In this document: piece by piece, positions 35,286 through 45,012 of the stretch
How positions within the stretch are numbered: the stretch's first letter is position 1
How the letters are laid out: each line of letters begins with the position of its first letter
DNA from: an uncultured Collinsella sp.
Lineage (GTDB): Bacteria > Actinomycetota > Coriobacteriia > Coriobacteriales > Coriobacteriaceae
Length of the DNA stretch: 64,000 bases
Direction of reading: 5' to 3'
Assembly: GCA_902491915.1 (NCBI GenBank)
Contig: CABUJL010000001.1
Coordinates: forward strand, 1 to 64,000
Notes under the pieces: generated by a model
The model's database searches: none
What the model was told of the DNA's origin: nothing
Seen by the model: only the letters and a program-made list of their open reading frames with translations
Made by a program: the position numbers and the translations under genes

Positions 35286-38063
35286 CTACCCGCGGTGACG
35301 GGCGCGGCTGTACGGCGTATCCACCATGGGCAGATCCGGACGCAGCTTGCCGTCGAATGCGCGATAGGCGTTCTGTACGGCGGGCGCCGTGGGAATCGTT
35401 GCGATCTCACCGATGCCCTTGCCGCCGTATGCCACGGGCAACAGCTCGTCCTTCTCCACGTAGATGGCGTGGATATTCGGAATCTCGGGCGCACGGAACA
35501 GCCCGAGCGTACCGTACCTTGCCTGGGGTACGCAGTCCTTGAGCGGCCAGTCCTCGGTAAGCGCATAGCCCATACCCATGAGCACGCCGCCTTCGATCTG
35601 ACCCTGGATGGAGATGGGGTTGACCACCTTGCCGGAATCGTGCGCGGCATAGACCTCGCTCACGCGGCCGTCATCATCCAGAATGACCACATGCGTGGCA
35701 AACCCGTAGCAGATGTGGCTCTTGGGGTTGGGAACGTCGGCGCCCAGCTTGTCGGTCGGCTCCAGGTACACGTAGCCAAACTCGCATCCCTCGAGCGCCT
35801 TGATGGCAGCCGCGGGATCCTGAGGATGCATACCCTGGCCGGCGACGAGCTCCTGCGTGCGCAGCTGATAGGCGCGACCGTCGTCGTACTCAATCTTGAC
35901 GCCGTCGCCATGCGCGCTCACGGGAGTATCGGGTGCGGGCTTGCCGGCCTCGATGTCAAGCATGGCATCGCGCAGCAGGAAGGCGGCACCGCGCACGGCC
36001 TCGCCGGTCACGACCGTCTGACGCGAGCCAGACGTGGTGCCGGAGTCGGGAGCGTTTTCGGTGGAGCACTCGCCATTGGCAATGCAGCTCAGCGGCAGAC
36101 CGCAGGCCTCGGCAACGTCCTGCAAAAAGACGGTGTTGCAGCCCTGGCCGATGTCGGACGTGGCGGCATAGACCACGGCCACGCCGTTCTCGACGCGAAT
36201 CTTGCAGCGGCCGGCATCGGGCAGGCCAACGCCCACGCCAGCGTTCTTCATGGCGCAGGCGATACCGGCGTGTCCGGGATGCGCATAGTAGGCATCCTTG
36301 ACCTCGAGCAGTGTCTCCTTCAGCGCCGTGGAGCAGTCGGCAATCTGGCCGTTGGGCAAAACCTCGCCCGGCTCGATGGCGTTGCGGTAGCGAATCTCCC
36401 ACGGATCCAGGCCGACCTTCTCTGCCAGCAGGTCGATCAGGCTCTCGAGCGCAAACTCGGACTGGCAAACGCCAAAGCCGCGGTACGCGCCGGCGGGCGG
36501 GTTGTTGGTGTAGTAGCCATAACCGCGAATGTCGGTGTTCTGGTACTTGTAGGGGCCGACGGCATGCGTGCAGGCGCGCTCGAGCACCGGGCCGCACAGC
36601 GACGCGTAGGCGCCGGTGTCAAAGTTGATCTCGCAATCCAGACCGGTAAAGTTGCCCTCGGCGTCGCAACCCAGTGTAAAGGTACCGTCCATGGCGTGGC
36701 GCTTGGGATGGAATGCAAGCGACTCGGCACGAGTGAGCTTGCACTTCACAGGACGCTGGAGCTTATATGCGGCAAGCGCGGCCAGGTGTTGGATGGACAC
36801 GTCCTCCTTGCCGCCAAAGCCGCCACCCACGAGCATGGTCTCGACGACCACGCGCTCGGGCTCGCTATCCCAGCCAAACATGTGGGCGCACTCTTTGCGC
36901 GTATCGTAGGCACCCTGGTCGGTCGACTGCACCTTGACGCCGTTCTTGTACGGGAAGGCAACGGCACACTCGGGCTCCAAGAAGGCATGCTCGGTAAAGG
37001 GCGTGGTAAAGCGCTGCGTCACGGTGAACGCGCTTTCGGCCAGCGCCTTGGCGGCGTCGCCGCGCGTCACATGACGGCTCTGGCACACGTTGTCCTTGAG
37101 CTCCACTGTGTTGCCGAAGGCAAAGAAGCTGTCATGCAGGCGCGGGGCGTCGGCGGCCCTGGCCTCGACAATGTTGCGCACGGGCTCCAGCGGCTCGTAG
37201 TCAATCTTTACGAGCTTCTTGGCCTTCTCGAGCGTCGCCTCGTCCTCGGCAACCACCAGCACGATGGCGTCTCCCACGCAGCGGGTGATATCGCCCTGGG
37301 CGATCATGACGTCCCAGTCCTGGATAAGGTGGCCGACCTGGTTAACCGGCACGTCCTCGGCGCGCAGGATGCCCACCACACCGGGCAGGGCCTCGGCCTT
37401 GGAGGTGTCGATGGAGAGCACACGGGCGCGCGGATACCTGGAGCGCACGGCGCTGGCATAGGTCAGGCCCGGCTGATCGAGCTCGTCGATATCGTCGGGG
37501 TACTTGCCCTCACCGAGCACCTTCTTGCGCACGTCGATACGAAAGGCGCGCTTGCCCACGCCGTAGTCATCGCCGCGCTCCAGGTCCTCGTCGATCTGCT
37601 TTTCGCCGCGGAGCACCGCAGCGGCCAGCGAGATGCCCTCGATAATCTTTTTGTAGCCGGTGCAGCGGCAGACGTTACCGCGAATGGCGTACTTGATTTG
37701 CTCCTCGGTGGGCTCGGGGTCCTCGGCGATGAGCGCCACACCCGCCATGACCATGCCAGGGATGCAAAAACCGCACTGCACGGCGCCCACAGCGCCAAAG
37801 GCGTACACAAAGGCCTCGCGCACGTCCTCGGGCAGGCCCTCGACGGTCACGATGTTGCGACCGGCGGCAAGAGCGGTGGTCAGCACGCACGCCTTGACGG
37901 CTGCACCGTCCACATGGATGGTGCAGGTGCCACAAGCACCTTCGGAGCAGCCGTCCTTGGCGGAATGGATATGCAGGTCGTCGCGCAGGTAGCGCAGCAG
38001 CGGCTTGTTCTGAGTCGTCGTGCGCTCGACGCCGTTAACGGTAAAAGTGAATTCCTGTGCCAT
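35286..38063 (-). CDS. Molybdenum hydroxylase, selenium-dependent xanthine dehydrogenase type
   Basis: 925 residues in one chain. Residues 1-165: two [2Fe-2S] domains, DGCSEGACGTC (Cys 39, 44, 47) and QCGFCIPGM with VCRCTGYKK. Residues about 170-925: molybdopterin-binding domains with GGGFGGKED, GAYRGFGVCQ, DIGQGCNT and TTSGSRQTVVTGEA. The FAD domain of classical three-part enzymes is absent, as in XdhD-like proteins, so electrons must go to or come from a partner such as the adjacent ferredoxin and YgfK. Selenium dependence is inferred from yqeB/yqeC. Works on xanthine/urate or related purines. Confidence 0.88.
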   Translation of the reverse strand: MAQEFTFTVNGVERTTTQNKPLLRYLRDDLHIHSAKDGCSEGACGTCTIHVDGAAVKACVLTTALAAGRNIVTVEGLPEDVREAFVYAFGAVGAVQCGFCIPGMVMAGVALIAEDPEPTEEQIKYAIRGNVCRCTGYKKIIEGISLAAAVLRGEKQIDEDLERGDDYGVGKRAFRIDVRKKVLGEGKYPDDIDELDQPGLTYASAVRSRYPRARVLSIDTSKAEALPGVVGILRAEDVPVNQVGHLIQDWDVMIAQGDITRCVGDAIVLVVAEDEATLEKAKKLVKIDYEPLEPVRNIVEARAADAPRLHDSFFAFGNTVELKDNVCQSRHVTRGDAAKALAESAFTVTQRFTTPFTEHAFLEPECAVAFPYKNGVKVQSTDQGAYDTRKECAHMFGWDSEPERVVVETMLVGGGFGGKEDVSIQHLAALAAYKLQRPVKCKLTRAESLAFHPKRHAMDGTFTLGCDAEGNFTGLDCEINFDTGAYASLCGPVLERACTHAVGPYKYQNTDIRGYGYYTNNPPAGAYRGFGVCQSEFALESLIDLLAEKVGLDPWEIRYRNAIEPGEVLPNGQIADCSTALKETLLEVKDAYYAHPGHAGIACAMKNAGVGVGLPDAGRCKIRVENGVAVVYAATSDIGQGCNTVFLQDVAEACGLPLSCIANGECSTENAPDSGTTSGSRQTVVTGEAVRGAAFLLRDAMLDIEAGKPAPDTPVSAHGDGVKIEYDDGRAYQLRTQELVAGQGMHPQDPAAAIKALEGCEFGYVYLEPTDKLGADVPNPKSHICYGFATHVVILDDDGRVSEVYAAHDSGKVVNPISIQGQIEGGVLMGMGYALTEDWPLKDCVPQARYGTLGLFRAPEIPNIHAIYVEKDELLPVAYGGKGIGEIATIPTAPAVQNAYRAFDGKLRPDLPMVDTPYSRARHRG

Positions 38064-38075
38064 GGTGATTCCCTT

Positions 38076-38555
38076 CTACACGCCGGCGGCGATGCCGGTA
38101 CGGTCGTGGATGGCGCCATGCGGGCAGACGACGGCGCACATGCCGCACGACAGGCAGTCCACGCCGTCGATATGGGCGCAGTTGTCCTCGATGCGGATAG
38201 CGCCGGCGGGGCACTTTTTGGCGCACATGCCGCAACCGATGCAGCTCGTGTCGCAGATCTTGCGCGCAATGGCGCCCTTATCGGTGTTGTTGCAGCGCAC
38301 CAGGATGTTCTGGTAGCCGGGAACGAAGGCAATCACGCGCTGCGGGCACGCCATGCCGCACAGGCCACAGCCCGTGCACTTTGAGCGATCCACGCGGGCA
38401 ATGCCATCGACCAGCGCAATGGCGCCGTGGGGGCAAGCCGTGACGCAGGCGCCACAGCCAATGCAGCCTTCGCTGCAGCGGGCGTCGCCGCCTGCGGAGG
38501 CGCAACCGCTTCCGCAGGCAACGTAGGCCACGTTATGTTGAATGGATTTGGCCAT
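38076..38555 (-). CDS. Multi-cluster 4Fe-4S ferredoxin-type protein
   Basis: 159 residues. Several CxxCxxC motifs: CIGCGACVTACP, CTGCGLCGMACP, CIGCGMCAKKCP and CLSCGMCAVVCP, enough for four [4Fe-4S] clusters, plus an N-terminal CGSGCASAGGDARC. RnfB-like in style but without its membrane helix. Placed 12 bases before the dehydrogenase and 11 bases after ygfK, so it is likely the electron shuttle between them. Confidence 0.88.
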   Translation of the reverse strand: MAKSIQHNVAYVACGSGCASAGGDARCSEGCIGCGACVTACPHGAIALVDGIARVDRSKCTGCGLCGMACPQRVIAFVPGYQNILVRCNNTDKGAIARKICDTSCIGCGMCAKKCPAGAIRIEDNCAHIDGVDCLSCGMCAVVCPHGAIHDRTGIAAGV

Positions 38556-38566
38556 AAGAGACTCGC

Positions 38567-41566
38567 CTATTTCTTAAGAAGGTACGAATAGTTGTCGCGC
38601 ACGGCCCTGATGGTCAGGCGGACGGCCTCGGGAAGGCCGGTGTTGACGGCATCGACCGAGACGGTGCGGACCGTGCCGGCGACGCGAACCTTAAAGTGAT
38701 CCTCGTCCACGGCCAGGAAGCCCTCGTTCTCGGAGTTCTCCATGTCCTCCTCGCTCCAGAACAGGGTGAGCTTGTCCTTATAGGGACGACCCTCCTGGTA
38801 GGGACAGAACACGGCGCAGTTGCCGCACTCGTTGCACATGCCATCGACGTGGACGACCTGATGCTTGGCGAGACCCGGCACCTTAATGGCAACGTTGGCG
38901 CGGTTGGGGCACACGTCGCAGCAAACCTCGCACACCGAGCCGCAGCCCAGGCAGCGGGTCTTGGTGCAGTTGCGCTTGTCGCGGCACAGCGACCCCTTGC
39001 GCTCGTAGCAGGTGTCCTCGCGGCCGGCCTGCTCGTTGCAGTCGGCATACTTGTTAAAGTCCACGCCGGCGATGGCACGGGCGACCTCGGCGGCGTCGGC
39101 AATAGCCTCGACCACGGTGGCCGGACCGCGACGGCAGTCACCTGCAGCCCAGACGCCCTCGACGCCGGTGGAGGTGGCGGCGAGGCGGCCGCGACGGTCG
39201 TGCTCGACACCCGCGGCATCGTACAGGCTGGCATCGATGCCCTCGCCCACGGCGCAGATCACCGTGGTGGCGGAAAGCTCGACGGTCTCGCCCGTGGCGA
39301 CGGGGCTGCGACGGCCGCTTGCATCCGGCTCGCCAAGCTCCATGACGTCGCAGGTCAGCACGGCGCCGTTAAGCGCCTTGGGGGCCAGCAGCTCGCAGAG
39401 CTCAACACCATCGGCAAGAGCAAGATCAAGCTCTTCCTCGTCGGCGGGCATCTGCTTCTTGGTGCGGCGATACACCAGGCGCACGTTCTTCACGCCAGCC
39501 AGGCGCTTGGCCACGCGAGCCGCATCCATGGCGGTGTTGCCGGCGCCAATGACCACGACGTCCTCGCCCAGCTCGAGCTTCTCGCCCCTCTTGGCGGCCT
39601 CGAGGAACTCCAGCACGTCGAGCTCGGCATCCTCGCCCAGGCCCGCAGAGCCGGGCATCCAGGCGCCGGTGGCCACGACCACGTCGGTAAAGCCCTGGGC
39701 CTTGAGCTCGTCAATGGACTCCACGCGGACATTGAGCTGCACCTTGGCACCAAAGGCTAGGCAGAGCTCGGCATCGTGGGAGATGTCATCGCTCGCAATG
39801 CGGAACTCGGGGATGACGTGACGGACCACGCCGCCGAGCGAATCGCGGGCCTCGAAGATGGTGACGGGCACGCCAGCGCGCGTCAGGAAGAACGCCGTCG
39901 CCAGGCCGGCCGGGCCGCCGCCGATAACGGCAACGTTGCGCTCGCCGTCGTTGGCGATGGCCTGGGCGCGCAGCTTGGGCAGCACGGCGGTCATGGCCTC
40001 GCGGGCGGCCTTGAGCTTGCTGGCGCGGATCTGGGCGCCCTCGGGCTCGTAGAACGTACGCTCGCAGGCACGGCCGCAGGGATGCGGGCAGATAGTGCCG
40101 GTAATGAACGGCAGGGCGTTGCGCTCGATGATGATGTTGAGTGCGTCCTCGTAGCGGCCCTCGTCAACAGCCGCCAAGTAGGCGGGAATATCCTGCTGGA
40201 TGGGGCAGCTCGTGCGGCACGGCATGGTAAAGCAGTCGGAAAGCGGGCTCTTGCCGGCAACCTTGCGGTCGGGTAGCGGGCGCAGCGGCTTCTTGTAGAG
40301 CGGATTGGTGAGCGAGTCGGTCTGGATCGCGGTCACGGCCTCGAGCGAGACGCCCTCAAACGGCTTGCCGTCCAGATCGGTGAACTCGCCGGCCATCTGA
40401 CTAAAGCGCTCGTAGCCACCGGGCTTGAGCACATCGGTCGCCAGGGTGACGGGCCAAATGCCGGCATCGTACAGGGCGCGGATGTTGTAGACCGTGGCAC
40501 CGCCGGAGTAGCTGATGCGCAGTTTGCCATCAAACTGCTCGGTAATGCGGCGGGCAGCCTCGATGGTCAGCGAGAACAGCGAACGGCCGGACATGTACAT
40601 CTCGGTGGAGGGCAGCTCGTCCCTGGTCACGTCGACGGGGAACGTGTTGGTGAGCTTGACGCCAAACTCCAGGCCGTGCTCGGCGCACAGGGCAATCAGG
40701 CGCTCGAACATGGGCACGGCGTCGCCCCACTGCAGGTCCTCGCGGAAGTGCGTGTCATCGAAGACGATGTAGTCAAAGCCCAGCTCGTTCAGACGCTGGC
40801 GGGCAAACTCATAGCCCAGCAGCGTGGGGTTGCACTTGATGTAGGTGTTGAGGCCCTTCTCGGTGATCAGATAGGTCGCGATGCGCTCGATCTCCGCCGG
40901 CGGGCAGCCGTGCAGGGTAGACTCGGTGATGGAGTTGGAGACGCGTGCCGGGATGGATTCGACAAATGCGGCGTCGACATGCTCAAACTTGTCCAGGTTG
41001 GCAAGCGCCCATGCGCGGCACTCATTCCAGACGTCAGAGCCGCTGGCGTCCTTCATGCCCTCGATGTAGGCGTCGACCTTGGGGCTCTTAATGCCCTCCA
41101 GGTCATAGCCCACGGACATGTTAAAGACAAAACCGTCCGGGCTGCCCAGGCCGTACTCGCGAGCGATCAGGTGGCAGGCAAACCATGCCTTCACGTACTC
41201 GGCAAAGGCCTGCGGAACCTCGAGCTCGGTCGACCACTCGCAGTTGTAGCACTCGTCCTGCGCCACAATGCAAGGTTTGTTAACGCATTTGGAGAGCTCC
41301 TCGCCGTCCATAACCTGAACGGTCTTAAGCTCAAAGAAGCGGGAACCGGCCACATAAGAGGCCACGATGTTCTGGGCAAGCTGCGTGTTGGGACCGGCGG
41401 CCGGGCCAAACGGAGTCTCGATGCGCTCGTCAAAAATGGGAAGCGCGCCCTCCTGGTTGGTCTTGACCATCTTGCGCACGCCAAAGATGGCGTCTTGGGT
41501 CTTGTGCTCCTCGATGATCCAGTTCATCAGCTGCGAAAACGGGATCGGCCTCATGATGTCGCTCAT
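38567..41566 (-). CDS. ygfK: YgfK, putative selenate reductase/oxidoreductase subunit
   Basis: 999 residues. Residues 1-430: a dihydroorotate dehydrogenase-like barrel. 445-520: Cys-rich GltD-type Fe-S segment (CRTSCPIQQDIPAYL, CPHPCGRACE). 545-830: FAD and NAD(P) Rossmann folds, VAVIGGGPAGLATAFFLTRA and VVVIGAGNTAMDAARVA, with WAAGDCRRG. 870-925: ferredoxin motifs CLGCGSVCEVCCDVCP and CNECGNCAVFCP. Likely supplies reducing power to the FAD-less dehydrogenase. ATG at 41566 with GAGAGGAG upstream; upstream extension to 41689 rejected. Confidence 0.9.
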   Translation of the reverse strand: MSDIMRPIPFSQLMNWIIEEHKTQDAIFGVRKMVKTNQEGALPIFDERIETPFGPAAGPNTQLAQNIVASYVAGSRFFELKTVQVMDGEELSKCVNKPCIVAQDECYNCEWSTELEVPQAFAEYVKAWFACHLIAREYGLGSPDGFVFNMSVGYDLEGIKSPKVDAYIEGMKDASGSDVWNECRAWALANLDKFEHVDAAFVESIPARVSNSITESTLHGCPPAEIERIATYLITEKGLNTYIKCNPTLLGYEFARQRLNELGFDYIVFDDTHFREDLQWGDAVPMFERLIALCAEHGLEFGVKLTNTFPVDVTRDELPSTEMYMSGRSLFSLTIEAARRITEQFDGKLRISYSGGATVYNIRALYDAGIWPVTLATDVLKPGGYERFSQMAGEFTDLDGKPFEGVSLEAVTAIQTDSLTNPLYKKPLRPLPDRKVAGKSPLSDCFTMPCRTSCPIQQDIPAYLAAVDEGRYEDALNIIIERNALPFITGTICPHPCGRACERTFYEPEGAQIRASKLKAAREAMTAVLPKLRAQAIANDGERNVAVIGGGPAGLATAFFLTRAGVPVTIFEARDSLGGVVRHVIPEFRIASDDISHDAELCLAFGAKVQLNVRVESIDELKAQGFTDVVVATGAWMPGSAGLGEDAELDVLEFLEAAKRGEKLELGEDVVVIGAGNTAMDAARVAKRLAGVKNVRLVYRRTKKQMPADEEELDLALADGVELCELLAPKALNGAVLTCDVMELGEPDASGRRSPVATGETVELSATTVICAVGEGIDASLYDAAGVEHDRRGRLAATSTGVEGVWAAGDCRRGPATVVEAIADAAEVARAIAGVDFNKYADCNEQAGREDTCYERKGSLCRDKRNCTKTRCLGCGSVCEVCCDVCPNRANVAIKVPGLAKHQVVHVDGMCNECGNCAVFCPYQEGRPYKDKLTLFWSEEDMENSENEGFLAVDEDHFKVRVAGTVRTVSVDAVNTGLPEAVRLTIRAVRDNYSYLLKK

Positions 41567-41714
41567 AATGAGCTCCTCTCTGTAACGCCCGGCGAGACCG
41601 CGCGACGGGCGCAAATACGGTGTAGCGCTAGCACAGCGCCGGCGACCCCGCGGAGGTCGCCTATACGCGCGTCGGATGCGGCGAAACATCCGGCGCGCGT
41701 GAATCTACTTGTAA

Positions 41715-43070
41715 TTAGTAGGCGCGATCGTTGAGCGTGCTCCAAAGCTTCTTGGACTCAGCCATGGTCCACGCGTTGATCTTGTCCTCATCAATGCCAA
41801 CGAACTCGCGATCCTTGTACAGAACGCGGCCGTTGATGATGGTGGTACGGCAGTTTTTGCCCATCATGCCAAAGAGCATGTGGCCGTCGATGTTCTCCTC
41901 GCTCAGCGGCGTAAAGGGTTTGTAGTCCATAACGATGACGTCGGCGGCGGCGCCGGCCTCGAGCACACCGAGCTTGCGATCGAAGTACTTGCTCGCCATC
42001 TTGGCGTTGTTCTCGAACAGCATGGTCATGGCCTCGCACCAGCCCACGTTGGGCATGGCGGCGTTGTGGCGCTGGATAATCAGGAAGACCTTGAGGCTCT
42101 CGAGCATGTCGTGGGTGTAGGCGTCGGTGCCCATGCACACGGGGATGCCACGACGGAAGAACTCGAGCACGGGAGCGCAGCCCACGGCGTTGCCCATATT
42201 GGATTCGGGGTTGTTGACGAGCCAGGTGCCGGACTCCTTGACGATATCCATCTCGGCAGGCGTCACGTGGATGCAGTGGCCCAGCATGGTGTCGGGACCC
42301 AGCAGGTTGTGCTGCAGCAGGCGCTCGACGGGGCTGATGCCGCCGCGGTTGAGGCGGGAATCCCACACGTCGTTCATGCCCTCGCACACATGGATGTGGA
42401 AGCCGGTCAGGCCGTTGTTGGCCTCGGCCATCTTATCCATGGTCTCGTCCGAAAGCGTAAAGGTGGCATGTCCGCCAAACATGGCGGCGATCATATGGTT
42501 GTCGTTATCGCGACGCTCCTTGGCGGCCCACTGGGCAAATTCGGCGTTCTCGGCAATGGCCTGGTCGCATTTTTCCTGGCCACGGCGATCGGAGACCTCG
42601 TAGCACAGGCACGAACGCATGCCCAGCTCCTGAGCTGCGTCCTTAATGGTAAAGAGGCTACCCGGGATCTCGCAGAAACTCGCATGGTGATCGAAGATCG
42701 TGGTGACGCCATCGCGGATGGAGTCCAAAATCGTAGCATAGGCGCTGGCCTTGGTGCCGTCGAGCGTCAGGTTGTCGTCGATCTTCCACCACTGCTGCTC
42801 AAGATTCTCCAGGAAGTTGGTGGGGTTGCAGCCCTTAATGGCAAGGCCGCGGGCCAGACCCGAGTAGATGTGGGTGTGGCAGTTGATGAGTCCGGGCATG
42901 ATGAGGTTGCCCTGGGCGTCGACGTACTCGGCATCCGGGTACTTGGCCTTGAGCTCGCACTCGGGGCCCACTTCGACGATCGTATCTCCGTCAATGGCGA
43001 CCGCACCGTTTGGAATGAACGGGGTCTGAGTGTTGCGAGTAAAGACGGAACCGTTAGCGACCAGAAGCAT
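41715..43070 (-). CDS. ssnA: SsnA-family aminohydrolase
   Basis: 451 residues, amidohydrolase superfamily. Metal ligands: INCHTHIYSG, FHIHVCEGMND (His), MLGHCIHVTPAE (His) and CMGTDAYTHD (Asp). SsnA proteins travel with ygfK and selenium-dependent xanthine dehydrogenase; deamination or ring hydrolysis of a purine intermediate is inferred. ATG at 43070 has AAGGGAG 5 bases upstream, better than ATG at 43088. Confidence 0.88.
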   Translation of the reverse strand: MLLVANGSVFTRNTQTPFIPNGAVAIDGDTIVEVGPECELKAKYPDAEYVDAQGNLIMPGLINCHTHIYSGLARGLAIKGCNPTNFLENLEQQWWKIDDNLTLDGTKASAYATILDSIRDGVTTIFDHHASFCEIPGSLFTIKDAAQELGMRSCLCYEVSDRRGQEKCDQAIAENAEFAQWAAKERRDNDNHMIAAMFGGHATFTLSDETMDKMAEANNGLTGFHIHVCEGMNDVWDSRLNRGGISPVERLLQHNLLGPDTMLGHCIHVTPAEMDIVKESGTWLVNNPESNMGNAVGCAPVLEFFRRGIPVCMGTDAYTHDMLESLKVFLIIQRHNAAMPNVGWCEAMTMLFENNAKMASKYFDRKLGVLEAGAAADVIVMDYKPFTPLSEENIDGHMLFGMMGKNCRTTIINGRVLYKDREFVGIDEDKINAWTMAESKKLWSTLNDRAY

Positions 43071-43265
43071 GGATGCTCCCTTCAACATCAGGGGCGGGGT
43101 TTGACACCTCTGACATGGCGGAGTGCGAAGCGCCGGCCTACACCGGAAACGGGCCCTCTCCCGTCAACGCTTCACCAAAGGGACAAACCCTTTGAAGTGC
43201 GGCTTGGCGCCGCATGACGTCGGCGGACGAGGCGATGCGCCCGCCGACGAATAGCACCGAATTGG

Positions 43266-44660
43266 TTACTTCTTGCTCTCGGGCAAGACCAGATCCACGG
43301 CAGCGTCCTTAGCAGCATCGATGTGCTGAGCCACGACCGGCGTCTGCGGAAGGATCAGGTTAAGGACAATGGCCATGATGGCGGTGGGGGTTACGGCATT
43401 GGAGCCGATGACGGTGGGCACCCAGGTGGGCATACCCTCGCCGGCAAGGCAACCGCTGGCCATCCAGATACCCAGGCCAAAGACGACGGAGGTACCGACG
43501 ATGGTGGTAGTGCGCTGCGTGAGGCCCTCGCGGGTGAACATGCGCACGCCGTTCATGGTGATGGTGCCAAAGACGCCGACGGTCGCGCCGCCGATGACGG
43601 GCTGCGGGATAGCGGAAAGGACGGCAGAGAGCTGCGGGAACAGGCCGGCGATGGCAAAGACGGCCGCGATGATCACAAAGACCCACTTGTTGACGACCTT
43701 GTTGGAGCAGATGATGCCCACGTTCTGGCCAAGGGCGCTGGTAGGAAGACCGCCAAGCAGGCCGCCGACCATAGAGGTGAGACCCTGGGACACGATAGCG
43801 CCGGAGAGCTCGCGCTCGGTGGGCATACGGTCGATGGAGCCCAGGCAGGCGGCGGAGACGTCACCGATAACCTGGATGGCAACCATGGGGAACACGACGG
43901 CGAGGGTAATGCAGACCTCGGGATCAAACTCGAGCGCGTAGGGCATGAGCTTGGGAAGGGCGAAGACCTGAGCGGTGGCGACGCTGGAGAAGTCGATCAT
44001 GCCAAAGGGGATGGAGACGATCATGCCGACGATCATGCCAAAGAACACGGATCCCAGCTTGAGCGTGCCCTTGCCAAAGTTGGCGAGCGCAAAGACCACG
44101 GCGAAGGTGATAAGAGCGACGCACCAGGCCTGCGGGGTGCCCCACAGCGGCGTACCCATACCGCCGGCCATATACTTGACGGCCGTGGGATACAGCGAAA
44201 CGCCGATGGAGAAGATGACCGTACCGGTCACGACGGGCGGGAACAGCCACTTGATCTTGCTGTAGGCCAGACCAAAGAGGACCGCGACGGCGCCGCCGAC
44301 GATCTCGCCACCCAGCAGCGCACCAAAGCTAAAGCCCGAGGCACCCATGGCCTGCAGGGCCGGCAGGAACGCGAACGAAACGCCCATGACGATGGGCAGG
44401 CCGCCGCCGATGCGACGGAAGGGAGCGAAGGCCTGAAGGGCCGTGTCGATCGCCGAAAGAATGAGCGCGACCTGGATGATGTCGGTACTCTGCTGGCTAT
44501 TAAAGCCGTAGACGCCGGCCATGATGACCGCCGGGGTAATGATGCCGGCAAACGATGCCAGTACGTGCTGAAGGGCACACGGGATCATTTCCTTAACGGG
44601 AGGCATGCCTTCGCGAGTGAACAGGGCTTCAGTGCCGTTCGTAACCGTCTCCTGGGTCAT
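43266..44660 (-). CDS. NCS2-family purine (xanthine/urate) permease
   Basis: 464 residues, about 14 membrane segments of the nucleobase-cation symporter-2 family. Key motifs: QHVLASFAGIITPAVIMAG (TM1), the QVIGDVSAACLGSIDR segment and the GLPTSALGQNVGIICSNKV signature, where Q-N is characteristic of xanthine/urate transporters. Imports the substrate of the cluster. First gene of the minus-strand series permease-ssnA-ygfK-ferredoxin-dehydrogenase; divergent from the second regulator. A GTCGGCGG/CCGCCGAC hairpin lies just after its stop (43219-43248). Confidence 0.9.
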   Translation of the reverse strand: MTQETVTNGTEALFTREGMPPVKEMIPCALQHVLASFAGIITPAVIMAGVYGFNSQQSTDIIQVALILSAIDTALQAFAPFRRIGGGLPIVMGVSFAFLPALQAMGASGFSFGALLGGEIVGGAVAVLFGLAYSKIKWLFPPVVTGTVIFSIGVSLYPTAVKYMAGGMGTPLWGTPQAWCVALITFAVVFALANFGKGTLKLGSVFFGMIVGMIVSIPFGMIDFSSVATAQVFALPKLMPYALEFDPEVCITLAVVFPMVAIQVIGDVSAACLGSIDRMPTERELSGAIVSQGLTSMVGGLLGGLPTSALGQNVGIICSNKVVNKWVFVIIAAVFAIAGLFPQLSAVLSAIPQPVIGGATVGVFGTITMNGVRMFTREGLTQRTTTIVGTSVVFGLGIWMASGCLAGEGMPTWVPTVIGSNAVTPTAIMAIVLNLILPQTPVVAQHIDAAKDAAVDLVLPESKK

Positions 44661-44760
44661 TTGACCACCAATCCTCGAAGTAGTTGTTTTCGCATCTAAC
44701 GCTCTATTGTGACGCAGTGCGGGGTTGAGGTTGTGCCTTCATTGCATATCGTATTAAAGA

Positions 44761-44775
44761 TGATTCTCATTCTCA
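44761..44775. promoter_or_regulatory. Fur-box-like sequence in the divergent permease/regulator region
   Basis: TGATTCTCATTCTCA, 11 of 14 matches to the 7-1-7 form TGATAAT-n-ATTATCA, inside an AT-rich run. It lies 100 bases before the permease start. Could link cluster expression to iron (many Fe-S proteins), or be a chance match. The other DNA of the 352-base gap 44661-45012 shows only AT-rich promoter-like sequence. Confidence 0.3.
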
Positions 44776-45012
44776 ATAATAATTTTTTGTTATCAGACTA
44801 TTCTTCAGCTGAAATAACGCATTTCCGCAGGTCAGGAAAGTGTCTGGTCAAAATAACATCTAACATTTCTTTTGGTCAACCGTTTACCGCTAAATTCCTA
44901 CCGTTCGTCTGCATTACGCAATGTACCTGCGGATATACGAGATGATGGGCAGCGTGTTACCATGAGAAAAAATTGTTATGAACATTTCCGATTTCACCCA
45001 AAGGAGTTGCCC

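Noticed and set aside
35115..38384. 1089-codon open frame on the plus strand
   Set aside because: Antisense to the xanthine dehydrogenase, low-complexity Leu/Ala/Gly/His-rich translation without any motif; a shadow caused by high GC and codon bias.
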